Shown one piece after another: positions 49,331-58,510 of a stretch of DNA of 64,000 nucleotides. How positions within the stretch are numbered: position 1 is the stretch's first letter; every line of letters starts with the position of its first letter. The position numbers were made by a program, and so were the translations under genes. This DNA is from Pirellulales bacterium (GTDB lineage Bacteria > Planctomycetota > Planctomycetia > Pirellulales > PALSA-1355), in assembly GCA_022844125.1 (NCBI GenBank), contig JALHMI010000003.1, positions 310,001 to 374,000 of the forward strand, read 5' to 3'. The notes under the pieces were generated by a model. The model made no database searches, had not been told where the DNA came from, and was given only the letters and a program-made list of their open reading frames with translations.

Positions 49331-52200
49331 GATTCTTCGCTCGCGGCAAATTGACGGGACACTCGCCGTTCCTCGGCCAGCGCCTGTGCCAGGAACTGAC
49401 CTGTCGCCGACTCCTTCACGCGGGCCAACTGCTCGGGGGTGCCATGTGCGACGACGCGTCCCCCCTGATCCGCGGCGCCCGGCCCAAGGTCGATAATGTA
49501 GTCCGCGGCCTTCATGAGCTGCAGGTTGTGCTCCACGACGATCAGCGAATGCCCCACGTTCAACAGTGCCTCGAAACAGTCGAGTAGTTGCTGCACATCC
49601 TGAAAATGCAAGCCGGTCGTTGGTTCATCGAGCAGAAACAACGAGCGGCCGCGCCGGGTGGCGGTCATGAATGCCGCCAGTTTGAGCCGCTGCGCCTCTC
49701 CGCCCGAAAGCGTGTTGGCTGGCTGTCCCAGCCGCAGGTATTCCAGCCCCACGTCAATCAGCCGCTTCAGCCGGGCCTGCACTTTCACTTGTCCGCGAAA
49801 GAAGGTGAATGCCTCGCGGACGGTCATCTCCAGCACTTCTGAGATATCGCGGCCGCGATATTTCACGTCGAGAATCTCTTTGCGATATCGCCGGCCGCCG
49901 CACTGCGTGCAGCGCATGTAGACATCTGCCAGGAACTGCATGTCGATCGCGATCTGCCCATCTCCCTGGCAAGCGCTGCAGCGACCGCCGTCAACGTTAA
50001 AGCTGAAGTGGGCCGCGTCGTAGTTGCGGGTGCGAGCCTCGACCGTGTCGGCAAACACACCGCGAATTTCGTCGAACGCCTTGATATAGGTCACCGGGTT
50101 CGAACGCGGCGAACGTCCGATCGGGCTCTGATCCACCAGAATCACGTCGTCAAGTTGCCCATCGCCAAACACGTCATCGAAACCGCAAGGCTTCGCGGCA
50201 TCTTTGCGCATTCGTCGGCAGAGCGCCGGATAGAGCGTGTCCTGAATCAGCGTGCTCTTACCCGCTCCACTCACACCCGTAACCACGCACAGGACGTTGA
50301 GCGGGAACTCGACCGTCACGTTCTGCAGGTTGTTGCCACGCGCTCCGGCCAGCCGAATCCAACCGTGGTTCGGCACCCGCCGATTGCTCGTCGGCGTGGC
50401 CCCGCGTCGGCCGGCAAGGTAATCGCCGGTCAGGCTACGAGGGCATTCGAGCATTTCCGCGAGCGTGCCTTGAAACACAACTTCGCCGCCGCGCTCGCCG
50501 GCCGCGGGACCAATCTCGATGAGCTGATCCGCCTTGCGTATCAGCGATTCCTCGTGCTCGACGACAACCACCGAGTTTCCCCGATCGCGCAGTGATACGA
50601 TCGCTTCGCTCAAACGTTCCACGTCGCGAGGATGCAAGCCAACAGACGGTTCGTCGAGCACATAGAGCATGTTCACCAGGCTCGATCCAAGTGTGCCGGT
50701 CAGCGCCACGCGCTGAGCCTCGCCGCCGCTCAGCGTCCGCAGCGTCCGATCGAGATTCAGATAACCGAGCCCCACGTCGACGAGGTACTCTAGTCGCGAC
50801 TCGGTTTGTTCGAGCATCACCCGCGCGATCTGCCGCTGCCAATCGGGCAGTTCCAGGGCACGAAAGAATGCCCGCGCATCTTCAATCTTCATGGTCGAGA
50901 TTTCCGCGATGTTCCGCCCGGCAATCCGCGTCGCCAAGGCCTCGGGCCGCAATCGCGTTCCGCCGCAGTCGGGGCAGGGGCGGTAACTGCGCCAGCGGCT
51001 CAAGAACACGCGCAGGTGCATCTTGTACTTGCGCCGTTCGAGCCAGGCGAAGAACCCGTTCAGTCCGCCGAACTTGCGCTCCGGTACGCCCTCGGTCACG
51101 ATCGCTCGCTCGCGGTCGGTGAGTTCCGCGTACGGCACATCCAGCCGCAGGTCGAAGTCGCTGGCGAGCGCCTTGAGCTCTTCCAGTTCGTGTGCGTAGG
51201 CCGGCGTGTTCCAGGGCGCGACCGCTCCTTCGGCCAGCGATTTCTGCTTGTCGGGAACAACCAGATCCAGATCGATGTCAATCACGTTGCCGAAGCCTTC
51301 GCAGGTCGGGCACGCTCCTAACGGACTATTGAAGCTGTACAGCCGCGGCTCCTGCGGCGGATAGTCGATCCCGCAAGCCTCGCAACGAAGGTTCGCCGAA
51401 AAAACGTACTGCTGCCATGCGGTCCCATCGAGCTCTCGCGGCAGTCCACCGGCAAGTGCCGGGGTTCCACCTCGGGCATCAACCAGGACGACGACGCTGC
51501 CCTTGCCTTTTGCGAATGCCGTTTCGAGCGAGTCTTGCAAACGGCCTGCCTGCGCCGCCCCAGCGGTGAGGCGATCAACCACCGCCAGGACACCCGCCGC
51601 GGCCGCTTCGTGGATCTCCGACCAGGGCTCTTCCGCCAGGTTCACCGAGCGGTTGCCGATAATCGCCCGTACGAAACCTTCCTCCTGAAAGGCCGGCCAA
51701 AGCTCTTGTGTCGAGCCATTGGCTTCGGCGGCGAATGCCACCAGAAAACGGGTTCCCTCGGCAAGCGTGGCCAGCATCTCGGCCGCAGTCTGGGGGCTGT
51801 GACGCCGTACCTCTGTCCCACACTGGCGGCAATACACTCGGCCGATCTTGGCGAACAGTAGCCGGAGATAATCGCTCGTTTCAGTAGCCGTGCCGACGGT
51901 CGAACGGCTCGAGCGGGCGGTGTTTTTGTGGGTGACCGCCACGGCTGGCGGAATACCGTCGATCCGCTCGGCGGCCGGTTTCTCCAGCCGTTCGAGAAAC
52001 TGCCGAGTGTAGGCCGAGAAGCTGTCGATGTACCGCCGCTGTCCCTCGGCATACAGCGTGTCGAGCGCCAGGCTCGTCTTGCCGCTTCCGCTCAAGCCGC
52101 ACAGGACCACAAGCTTGCGATGGGGAATGTCGAGGTCGACGTGCTTCAGGTTATGGACCGCGACTCCGCGGAGCGAGATCGAACGCGTTGCCACCTTCAC
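49327..52200 (-). CDS. uvrA: Excinuclease ABC subunit UvrA (divergent, possibly a paralogue)
   Basis: 957 residues, cytoplasmic DNA damage recognition ATPase of nucleotide excision repair. Two ABC modules: Walker A 'GLSGSGKTS' (about 35) and 'GVSGAGKST' (about 644), signatures 'LSGGEAQR' at about 491 and 827. Zinc modules: CxxC pairs at 'CRQCG' and 'CEACG...CPTCEGFG', an insertion 'CPDCGG', and the C-terminal 'CSACQGDGQ...CTQCGG'. The UvrB-interaction region is present but short ('GTRFLVAFAAEANGSTQELWPAF'). The early segment 'STVGTATETSDYLRLLFAKIG' differs from the usual TxTEIYDYLRLLxxRxG, suggesting a second uvrA. Confidence 0.88.
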   Translation of the reverse strand: MKVATRSISLRGVAVHNLKHVDLDIPHRKLVVLCGLSGSGKTSLALDTLYAEGQRRYIDSFSAYTRQFLERLEKPAAERIDGIPPAVAVTHKNTARSSRSTVGTATETSDYLRLLFAKIGRVYCRQCGTEVRRHSPQTAAEMLATLAEGTRFLVAFAAEANGSTQELWPAFQEEGFVRAIIGNRSVNLAEEPWSEIHEAAAAGVLAVVDRLTAGAAQAGRLQDSLETAFAKGKGSVVVLVDARGGTPALAGGLPRELDGTAWQQYVFSANLRCEACGIDYPPQEPRLYSFNSPLGACPTCEGFGNVIDIDLDLVVPDKQKSLAEGAVAPWNTPAYAHELEELKALASDFDLRLDVPYAELTDRERAIVTEGVPERKFGGLNGFFAWLERRKYKMHLRVFLSRWRSYRPCPDCGGTRLRPEALATRIAGRNIAEISTMKIEDARAFFRALELPDWQRQIARVMLEQTESRLEYLVDVGLGYLNLDRTLRTLSGGEAQRVALTGTLGSSLVNMLYVLDEPSVGLHPRDVERLSEAIVSLRDRGNSVVVVEHEESLIRKADQLIEIGPAAGERGGEVVFQGTLAEMLECPRSLTGDYLAGRRGATPTSNRRVPNHGWIRLAGARGNNLQNVTVEFPLNVLCVVTGVSGAGKSTLIQDTLYPALCRRMRKDAAKPCGFDDVFGDGQLDDVILVDQSPIGRSPRSNPVTYIKAFDEIRGVFADTVEARTRNYDAAHFSFNVDGGRCSACQGDGQIAIDMQFLADVYMRCTQCGGRRYRKEILDVKYRGRDISEVLEMTVREAFTFFRGQVKVQARLKRLIDVGLEYLRLGQPANTLSGGEAQRLKLAAFMTATRRGRSLFLLDEPTTGLHFQDVQQLLDCFEALLNVGHSLIVVEHNLQLMKAADYIIDLGPGAADQGGRVVAHGTPEQLARVKESATGQFLAQALAEERRVSRQFAASEES

Positions 52201-52741
52201 CTCGATTTATGGTCGGCGAAACCCTTTATCATAGAAGCGCCGGCCCCCCGCGGCCAGCAGATCTCGCAGTCAGGCAGCCCCCGGGATGATGCCGAAAAAC
52301 AACATGCCCGGTGGGGAATTGCCACATGCCGCAGCGTTGCCGAATTGTCACGCACAGAAAACCTCCGACAGCACGACTTCCAGAGGTCGGTACGACTGCT
52401 CGAAACGGACTTTCATCACCCGGCATCCGGTTTGCCACCTGTAGTCGAACACATCCCGAACAATCGGACCAAAGTCGCGGCCAGACAGGGGGTTTTGTTC
52501 GCTTGAATTTCCGCCGGGCGGGCAGACCATCGGCTGCCTGTCTGATAAGCTGAAACATGGCCAGTTAGCGACTGAATCCCGGGATGGGCCGGGCCACTTG
52601 TCAAACCGCTTGGGCCGCTGATCCGACTTCGTTTAAGCCACCATGCACTTCGTTTTTCGGGGACCTTGTCACCCATGGGAACGGAGTGCGCGCCCACTTG
52701 TTCACCGCTGCGACACGCTCTGGGAACTTAGTGAATTAAAC
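52201..52741. other. Divergent region between uvrA and the glycan locus
   Basis: About 540 bases that must contain the promoters of the leftward uvrA operon and of the rightward NusG-like gene. I found no good promoter pair, ops/JUMPstart-like element or repeat. A small leftward frame is listed separately. Confidence 0.4.
52348..52530 (-). CDS. Possible 60-residue hypothetical protein
   Basis: The frame ends 'VRDVFDYRWQTGCRVMKVRF' followed by 'EQSYRPLEVVLSEVFCA'. The second half is rich in aromatic, Val and charged residues and looks more like folded protein than the Ala/Arg-rich frames of GC-rich non-coding DNA. It lies 147 bases upstream of uvrA on the same strand. An internal ATG would give a 22-residue form. 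No homology recognised and no ribosome site. Confidence 0.22.
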   Translation of the reverse strand: MVCPPGGNSSEQNPLSGRDFGPIVRDVFDYRWQTGCRVMKVRFEQSYRPLEVVLSEVFCA

Positions 52742-53302
52742 ATGCCGATCCTGCCCAGCGAACCCGACCTCTTTCCGCTCGATCTGCTCAGCCAGCCGAT
52801 CGCCGAAAACCCGTCGGATGTCAAATGGTGGGCGTTCTACACCATGGCCCGCCGCGAGAAGGAACTCATACGCCGACTGCGCGGCATGGAGATCCCCTTT
52901 TACGCTCCGATGGTCTCCAAGCGAACTCGTTCTCCGGGAGGACGAACGAGAGAAAGTTTTCTGCCGCTGTTCACCAGCTATGTCTTTGGGCGAGGGACGA
53001 ACGAAGAACGACAACGCGCCCTGACCACGAATTGCATTTCACGATGTCTCGAGGTTCCTGATGTTCAACAACTTGTTCACGACCTGCGGCAAATTCACCG
53101 ACTGATCGCACTCGACGCGCCACTCACGATCGAGGCCCGAATCGAACCGGGGAGACGAGTGTGCGTCCGCAGCGGCCCGATGGCGGGACTGGAAGGGCGC
53201 GTTGTGCAGCGTCGCGGCAAGGACTGGCTGGTCGTGGCGGTGGAGTTCCTCGGACAGGGCGCTAGCGTGCTCCTGGAAGACTTTCAAGTCGAGCCGCTCT
53301 GA
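52742..53302 (+). CDS. NusG-like transcription antiterminator (RfaH/UpxY/LoaP type)
   Basis: 186 residues. ATG at 52742. 'VKWWAFYTMARREKELIRRLRGMEIPFYAPMV' matches the NGN domain of specialised NusG paralogues (about 28-115), with the 'SFLPLFTSYVFG' strand. A KOW domain closes the protein ('GRRVCVRSGPMAGLEGRVVQ', about 138-157). These paralogues are commonly the first gene of capsule or O-antigen operons and stop early termination inside long glycan transcripts. Here it heads an 11-kb rightward surface-glycan cluster. Confidence 0.85.
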   Translation: MPILPSEPDLFPLDLLSQPIAENPSDVKWWAFYTMARREKELIRRLRGMEIPFYAPMVSKRTRSPGGRTRESFLPLFTSYVFGRGTNEERQRALTTNCISRCLEVPDVQQLVHDLRQIHRLIALDAPLTIEARIEPGRRVCVRSGPMAGLEGRVVQRRGKDWLVVAVEFLGQGASVLLEDFQVEPL

Positions 53303-53395
53303 ACCAAATGCGCATATACACGCTCGCAAAAATTGCCCAATCGCTCCATACGGGGATGCTAGCTGGAATTCCCGCCACCATTGGGTGGCCGACGT

Positions 53396-53424
53396 TTGAT
53401 TGCCAGACGCGCGGTGGTTATGCT
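53396..53424 (+). promoter_or_regulatory. Possible sigma-70-like promoter of the glycan operon
   Basis: TTGATT (53396-53401) and TATGCT (53419-53424) with a 17-base spacer, about 80 bases before the dehydratase ATG. It may be a second promoter inside the cluster. Confidence 0.35.
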
Positions 53425-53503
53425 GCGCCCGGAGGCCTTTCACGGGCCACCGTCACTTCGCATGTGAATTCACTTCTCAAGTCGACACCCTCTGGTTGAT
53501 CAC

Positions 53504-55456
53504 ATGAGATCAGGTTTATTGCCTCAGCGGCTCACCAAGCGCGCCTTCGCCGCTCTGCTTTTGCACTTCGTCGTCTTCGCGCTGCTCTACTTGCTGGCCT
53601 GGGCACTGCGGACCAACCTGGTCTTCACCGAGCGCGATCTGATCACCATTTGGGTCACACTGCCCGGGGTGGTCTTGATCCAAACAGGCGTGTTCTACTA
53701 TGCCGGTCACTGCCACCGCTCATGGTACAGCGTGTCCTTTTCGGACCTGGTGATGCTGTTCCACTCGGCCACGCTGTCGCTGTTAATCATCGCGGCTCTC
53801 GATCGCCTGTTCGTCCGGACGATGCATCCCTCGGCAGGCGTGTTGCTCATCGATTGGGCCATGATCATTCTGGTGTTGGGCGGCCTGCGCGCCATCGGAC
53901 GCCTCTCACGCGAAGAACTGGGCCCGCGCCTGTGGCGCAGCGGTTATCGCAAAGCCCTCATCGTCGGAGCGAATCAGTCCGGCGAAACCCTTGCCCGCTA
54001 CCTGATCTCCGATCGACGACTGAAGTACCAGCCGCTCGGTTATCTCGATCAAGACGCTTCGCGCATCGGGTCCACGTTCGGTGGCATTCCTATCTGGGGC
54101 CTGCCCGCCAGTGCGATGCACATCGCCAATCGCCTGGGAGTCGAAGACATCCTGGTCATCGCCGGCGTGCTCACCGGGTCGGAGTTGCGAAAGTTGATGG
54201 AGGATGCGCGCGAAGCGCAGATCTCGATCAAAGTTATCCCGGCGTATGATGATCTGCTCTCTTCGACCTACTCGCCACAGATTCGCGATGTCGACATTAA
54301 CGACTTGCTCCGTCGCGAACCGGTCAAACTCAACAGCGATGCAATCAGCTCACTGATTTCCGGCCGCACGATCATGGTCACCGGCGCCGGCGGCAGCATC
54401 GGTTCAGAAATCTGCCGCCAGGTGCTCAAGTTCCGTCCCAAGACGCTGCTTCTCGTCGAGCGGGCCGAGAACAGCCTGTTTCTGGTCGAGCAGGAGTTCA
54501 GGGCTCTCCGCACAGAAACCCACATCATCCCGTGCATCGCCGACATCACCGACCGCGAGCGGATGGCGCAGCTCTTTAAGTCGAATCGTCCCGCGGTGGT
54601 CTTCCACGCCGCCGCCCACAAGCACGTCCCCATGATGGAGTACAACCCAGGCGAAGCCATCAAAAATAACGTCTTGGGAACGCGCCGTCTGGCCGAACTT
54701 TCCGACGAGTTCGGCGTGCAGGAATTCGTCATGATCTCGACCGATAAGGCGGTCAACCCCACCAGCATCATGGGCGTCTCCAAGCAACTCGCCGAGCGCT
54801 TCGTCCACGCCTTTTCCGAACAGGCCAGCACCAAGTTTGTCGTCGTCCGGTTTGGCAACGTGCTCGCCTCAAACGGCTCGGTGGTGCCGATCTTTCAGGA
54901 ACAGATTCGCCGCGGCGGACCTGTTACGGTCACCCATCCCGAGATCGAACGCTTCTTCATGACCATTCCCGAGGCTTCGCAGCTCGTGCTGCAAGCCGCG
55001 GCGATGGGCAAAGGCGGCGAAATCTTCGTCCTCGACATGGGCGAGCCGGTTCGGATCGTCGATCTGGCCCGCGATCTCATCCGGCTCACCGGTCTCAAAG
55101 AGGGCGACATCGAAATCGTGTTCACCGGTCTGCGGCCTGGCGAAAAGCTCTACGAAGAGCTGTACTTCGAAGATGAGAAGATGCTGCCGACGCCGCACCC
55201 AAAGTTGTTCGTGGCCTACCATCGGCCGTACGATCTCGATGAAGTTAACGCTTCGATCGCCGATGTCGCCGCGCTCACGCACGGCGCCCCCGAAGAGTTG
55301 CGGCTGAAGATCAAAGAAATTGTGGCCGAATACGCCGAAGCAAATCCGCCGTCCGCCCTGGCTGCTGCCGCAAATCCCGCTGACACGTCCGACGACGCAG
55401 CGCCCGTGCTGCCGCGGCGCACCACCAACAATCCCACTTCTGTGGCTGACAACTAA
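53504..55456 (+). CDS. Membrane-bound nucleotide-sugar 4,6-dehydratase (CapD/WbpM/PglF type)
   Basis: 650 residues. Four N-terminal TM helices (about 12-130), a CoA-binding-like Rossmann domain (about 145-235, 'ALIVGANQSGETLARYLI') and an SDR-type extended domain (about 285-600). NAD motif 'GAGGSIGSEICRQ' (about 289) and the WbpM-type active site 'STDKAVNPTSIMGVSK' (about 409), in which the usual YxxxK tyrosine is replaced. It likely converts UDP-GlcNAc to the 4-keto-6-deoxy sugar at the inner membrane. C-terminal Ala/Asp-rich tail. Precursor supply for diamino or nonulosonic sugars is plausible. Confidence 0.9.
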   Translation: MRSGLLPQRLTKRAFAALLLHFVVFALLYLLAWALRTNLVFTERDLITIWVTLPGVVLIQTGVFYYAGHCHRSWYSVSFSDLVMLFHSATLSLLIIAALDRLFVRTMHPSAGVLLIDWAMIILVLGGLRAIGRLSREELGPRLWRSGYRKALIVGANQSGETLARYLISDRRLKYQPLGYLDQDASRIGSTFGGIPIWGLPASAMHIANRLGVEDILVIAGVLTGSELRKLMEDAREAQISIKVIPAYDDLLSSTYSPQIRDVDINDLLRREPVKLNSDAISSLISGRTIMVTGAGGSIGSEICRQVLKFRPKTLLLVERAENSLFLVEQEFRALRTETHIIPCIADITDRERMAQLFKSNRPAVVFHAAAHKHVPMMEYNPGEAIKNNVLGTRRLAELSDEFGVQEFVMISTDKAVNPTSIMGVSKQLAERFVHAFSEQASTKFVVVRFGNVLASNGSVVPIFQEQIRRGGPVTVTHPEIERFFMTIPEASQLVLQAAAMGKGGEIFVLDMGEPVRIVDLARDLIRLTGLKEGDIEIVFTGLRPGEKLYEELYFEDEKMLPTPHPKLFVAYHRPYDLDEVNASIADVAALTHGAPEELRLKIKEIVAEYAEANPPSALAAAANPADTSDDAAPVLPRRTTNNPTSVADN

Positions 55457-55491
55457 CGCCAGTCGTCGTCCAGCACGCCGCGACGTCTCTA

Positions 55492-56532
55492 GTGAATCTC
55501 TTCATCGACCAACGCAATATCGGGCCCGGGGCCTCCTGCTTTATCATTGCCGAAGTGGCTCAGGCCCACGATGGCAGCCTGGGAACGGCGCACGCATATA
55601 TCGACGCGGTCGCCCGGACCGGCGCCGACGCGATTAAATTCCAAACGCACTTCGCGGCCGCCGAGTCGACACCCGGCGAGCCGTTCCGTGTGAAATTCTC
55701 GCCCCAGGACGCGACTCGCCACGACTATTGGAAGCGGCTGGAATTCACCCCCGACCAGTGGCGCGGCCTGGCCGAGCACGCCCGCGACAAGGGTCTAGTC
55801 TTTCTTTCCACGCCGTTTTCCGGCGCCGCCGTCGAACTACTCGATCGTCTGCAAATGGCCGCCTGGAAGGTCGGCTCGGGCGAAGTCACGAACCTGCCCA
55901 TGCTGCGGCAAATGGCCGCCACCAGGCGCCCCGTGCTGCTTTCCAGCGGCATGTCCAGCTGGGAAGAGCTCGACGAGGCCGCCCGCACAATTCGCCAGCA
56001 GGGCGCCCCGTTCGCCATCTTCCAGTGCACCACGTCCTATCCTTGTCCCGCCGAACGCGTGGGACTGAATGTCCTCGCGGAGCTCCGCCAGCGGTATGAT
56101 TGTCCGGTGGGCCTCTCCGATCACTCCGGAACGACCTATGCCTCGCTGGCGGCCGTCACGCTCGGCGCGAATCTACTCGAAATGCACGTCGTGCTGTCTC
56201 GCGAATGTTTCGGGCCGGACGTAAAAGCTTCGGTGACGATCGACGAAATGGCCGACCTCGTACGCGGAGTGCGGTTCATCGAGCGTGCCATGGCCAACCC
56301 CATGGACAAGCAGCAGGTTGCAGGCGAGATGACGGAATTGAAACAGATGTTTGGCAAGAGCATCGTGGCCGCGCGCGATCTGCCCGCGGGACGACAACTG
56401 GAGCGCGACGATCTGGCGCTGAAGAAACCGGGCACCGGCATTCCGGCGGCCCGTTTAGACGAAATCATTGGCCGGCGGCTCGCAGCCGCCGTGAAGGCGG
56501 ATACCCTGCTGGCGGAGGAACACCTTGACTGA
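55492..56532 (+). CDS. neuB: NeuB-family nonulosonic acid synthase
   Basis: 346 residues, GTG start at 55492. It condenses phosphoenolpyruvate with a N-acetyl-hexosamine (ManNAc in sialic acid synthesis; diacetamido sugars for legionaminic or pseudaminic acid). TIM-barrel 'IAEVAQAHDGSLGTAHAYID', 'GADAIKFQTH' (about 45-56), 'WKVGSGEVTNLPML', 'GLSDHSGTTYASLAAV' (about 206) and 'LLEMHVVLSRECFGPD'. The C-terminal SAF/antifreeze-like domain (about 280-346, 'KSIVAARDLPAGRQLERDDL') is complete. 8-base overlap with the NeuC gene. Confidence 0.85.
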   Translation: MNLFIDQRNIGPGASCFIIAEVAQAHDGSLGTAHAYIDAVARTGADAIKFQTHFAAAESTPGEPFRVKFSPQDATRHDYWKRLEFTPDQWRGLAEHARDKGLVFLSTPFSGAAVELLDRLQMAAWKVGSGEVTNLPMLRQMAATRRPVLLSSGMSSWEELDEAARTIRQQGAPFAIFQCTTSYPCPAERVGLNVLAELRQRYDCPVGLSDHSGTTYASLAAVTLGANLLEMHVVLSRECFGPDVKASVTIDEMADLVRGVRFIERAMANPMDKQQVAGEMTELKQMFGKSIVAARDLPAGRQLERDDLALKKPGTGIPAARLDEIIGRRLAAAVKADTLLAEEHLD

Positions 56533-57688
56533 CCAAGCGAAACGAAAAGTCTGCGTGGTGCTCGTCGACCGCGCCAACTACGGCCGCATGAAGCCTGTCA
56601 TGCAGGCTATCAAAGATCACCCCAAGCTCGAGCTGCAGACTCTCTGCACCGGCACGATGGTGCTCGAGCGGTTCGACCAGCCGGTCCAGGTCGTGCGCAA
56701 GGATGGCTTCACCATCGACGGCGAAATCTACATCGAACTCGAAGGCTCCACGCCCACCACGATGGCCAAAAGCGTGGGCTTCGGCCTCGTCGAGTTCGCC
56801 AGCGAGTTCCATCGCCTGAAGCCCGACGTGGTCGTGCTGATTGGCGATCGCTACGAAGCTCTGGCCGGGGCAATTGCCGCGGCCTACATGAATATCACGC
56901 TCGTTCACATTCAAGGCGGCGAAGTCAGCGGCTCGATCGATGAAAGCGCCAGGCACGCCATCACCAAGTTCGCACACTTTCATTTCCCTTCGACCAGGCG
57001 GTCTGCCGAGTTCCTCGTCCGGATGGGTGAACGCGAGGACACCGTGCTCGGCACCGGTTGCCCGTCGAGCGATATCGCCCGTAGCCTCTCGCTCGAGATT
57101 CCGCACGAGGTGATCCACTCGCGTGGCGCCGGTATCGAGATCGATCTCCAGAAGCCGTTCATGTTGGTCGTGTTCCATCCAACGACGACCGAATACGGCG
57201 GCGAACGGCGACAAATGGAGGTCCTGCTCTCGGCTCTCGATACGATCCGCATGCAGACGATCATGCTCTGGCCCAATATCGACGCCGGCAGCGACCACAT
57301 CAGCAAGGTGATCCGCACCTATCGGGCCAACACCGAAAACCCCTGGATGCGAACGCTGACGAACCTCACGCCCGAGAACTACCTGAAGGTTCTCGCCACC
57401 GCCGCCTGCGCCGTGGGCAATTCCAGCAGCTTCGTACGCGACGCGGGTTATTTCGGCACGCCCGTCGTGCTGGTGGGCAATCGACAGAATGGCCGCGAGA
57501 CCGACGTGCACGCGATCCGGGTGCCAGTCGAGATGGACACCATCGCGGCAACCGTCCGCCGGCAGCTCGAACATGGTCGCTACGCCCCCAGCAAACTTTA
57601 CGGCGACGGCCAGGTGTCCGAGCGAATCGCGGCCGGACTTGCCGGCCTGGTGCCGTACAAGCAAAAGCAACTGGCATACACGCTGTAA
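56525..57688 (+). CDS. neuC: UDP-N-acetylglucosamine 2-epimerase, hydrolysing (NeuC family)
   Basis: 387 residues, close to the 391 of E. coli NeuC. TTG start at 56525 with GGAGG 6 bases upstream; the frame overlaps neuB by 8 bases. GT-B-like fold: 'VVVLIGDRYEALAGAIAAAYMNITLVHIQGGEVSG' (about 98-132), 'SIDESARHAITKFAHFHFPS' (about 133), 'VVFHPTTTEYGG' and 'CAVGNSSSFVRDA' (about 298) are typical. The reaction gives ManNAc and UDP, or the 2,4-diacetamido equivalent (LegG). Directly supplies NeuB. Confidence 0.88.
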   Translation: MTDQAKRKVCVVLVDRANYGRMKPVMQAIKDHPKLELQTLCTGTMVLERFDQPVQVVRKDGFTIDGEIYIELEGSTPTTMAKSVGFGLVEFASEFHRLKPDVVVLIGDRYEALAGAIAAAYMNITLVHIQGGEVSGSIDESARHAITKFAHFHFPSTRRSAEFLVRMGEREDTVLGTGCPSSDIARSLSLEIPHEVIHSRGAGIEIDLQKPFMLVVFHPTTTEYGGERRQMEVLLSALDTIRMQTIMLWPNIDAGSDHISKVIRTYRANTENPWMRTLTNLTPENYLKVLATAACAVGNSSSFVRDAGYFGTPVVLVGNRQNGRETDVHAIRVPVEMDTIAATVRRQLEHGRYAPSKLYGDGQVSERIAAGLAGLVPYKQKQLAYTL

Positions 57689-57781
57689 TGCCCTTGAGCT
57701 TAGCGTGTTGGTTTAGCAAGTGGCGCAACCGAGTGATTCGAGACCAAACAGAGTAAATGGCAATGAAACGGAATACTAATT
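57689..57781. repeat. NeuC-NeuA gap holding a decayed GAGCTTAGCG copy
   Basis: The left arm GAGCTTAGCG (57696-57705) of the palindrome at 18551 is present, but the right arm is gone. The region is AT-richer than its surroundings. Confidence 0.5.
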
Positions 57782-58480
57782 GTGAAGACACTTGGAATTG
57801 TGCCGGCCCGGGGTGGGTCAAAACGCTGCCTCCGCAAAAACGTTCGAGATCTGGGTGGTAAACCATTGGTGGCCTGGGCCATCGAAGCGGGACTTAAAGC
57901 ACAGCGACTCGACCGGCTGGTTGTGTCGAGCGACGACGCCCAAGTGCTCCAGATCGCCGCCGGTTACGGATCACACCTGCCGCTGCGCCGTCCGGACGAG
58001 TTGTGTACGGACACGGCTTTGGCGATCGAGTATGTGAAGCACGCTCTGGCCGAGCTGGAAAGCCGGGGCGAAGGGCCCTACGACGCAATTGCGATCCTGC
58101 AGCCGAGTTCACCGCTCACGCTGCCCGCAGACATCGACGCCACGGTCGCCCTGCTGGACGAGAGCGGCGCCGACTCCGCCGTGAGCGTGATGCAGATCGA
58201 ATTCATGATCCATCCGCTGAAGATGAAGACCATGTCGGGCGATCGTTTGGAGCCGTTCTTGCAAGATGAGGGGGGCCGCATGGCGAACCATCAGTTGCCG
58301 CCGGTCTTCGTGCGCAACGGTTGCGTCTACGCAAGTCGCAGAGCGGTGATCGAGGCGGGCAAAATTCTTGGCGACGATTGCCGCGGTCACGTGATGCCGC
58401 GCGAACGCTCGGTCGACATCAACGACGAGGCCGACTTGCTCTACGCCCAATTTCTTGTTTCACGAATGGCAATGACCTGA
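57782..58480 (+). CDS. neuA: CMP-nonulosonate (acylneuraminate) cytidylyltransferase NeuA
   Basis: 232 residues, GTG start. N-terminal nucleotidyltransferase motif 'VPARGGSKRCLRKNVRDLGGKPLVAWAIEA' (about 7-36), 'VVSSDDAQVLQIAAGYG', 'LQPSSPLTLPADIDATVALL' (about 103) and 'MPRERSVDINDEADLLYAQF' (about 205). Activates the nonulosonic acid with CTP for transfer. The 'ARGGSKRCLRKN' loop holds the basic residues that bind CTP. Together with NeuB and NeuC it completes the three-step core. Confidence 0.88.
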   Translation: MKTLGIVPARGGSKRCLRKNVRDLGGKPLVAWAIEAGLKAQRLDRLVVSSDDAQVLQIAAGYGSHLPLRRPDELCTDTALAIEYVKHALAELESRGEGPYDAIAILQPSSPLTLPADIDATVALLDESGADSAVSVMQIEFMIHPLKMKTMSGDRLEPFLQDEGGRMANHQLPPVFVRNGCVYASRRAVIEAGKILGDDCRGHVMPRERSVDINDEADLLYAQFLVSRMAMT

Positions 58481-58510
58481 GCCCTCGCTTGAATCGGACG
58501 CACTAGGACG

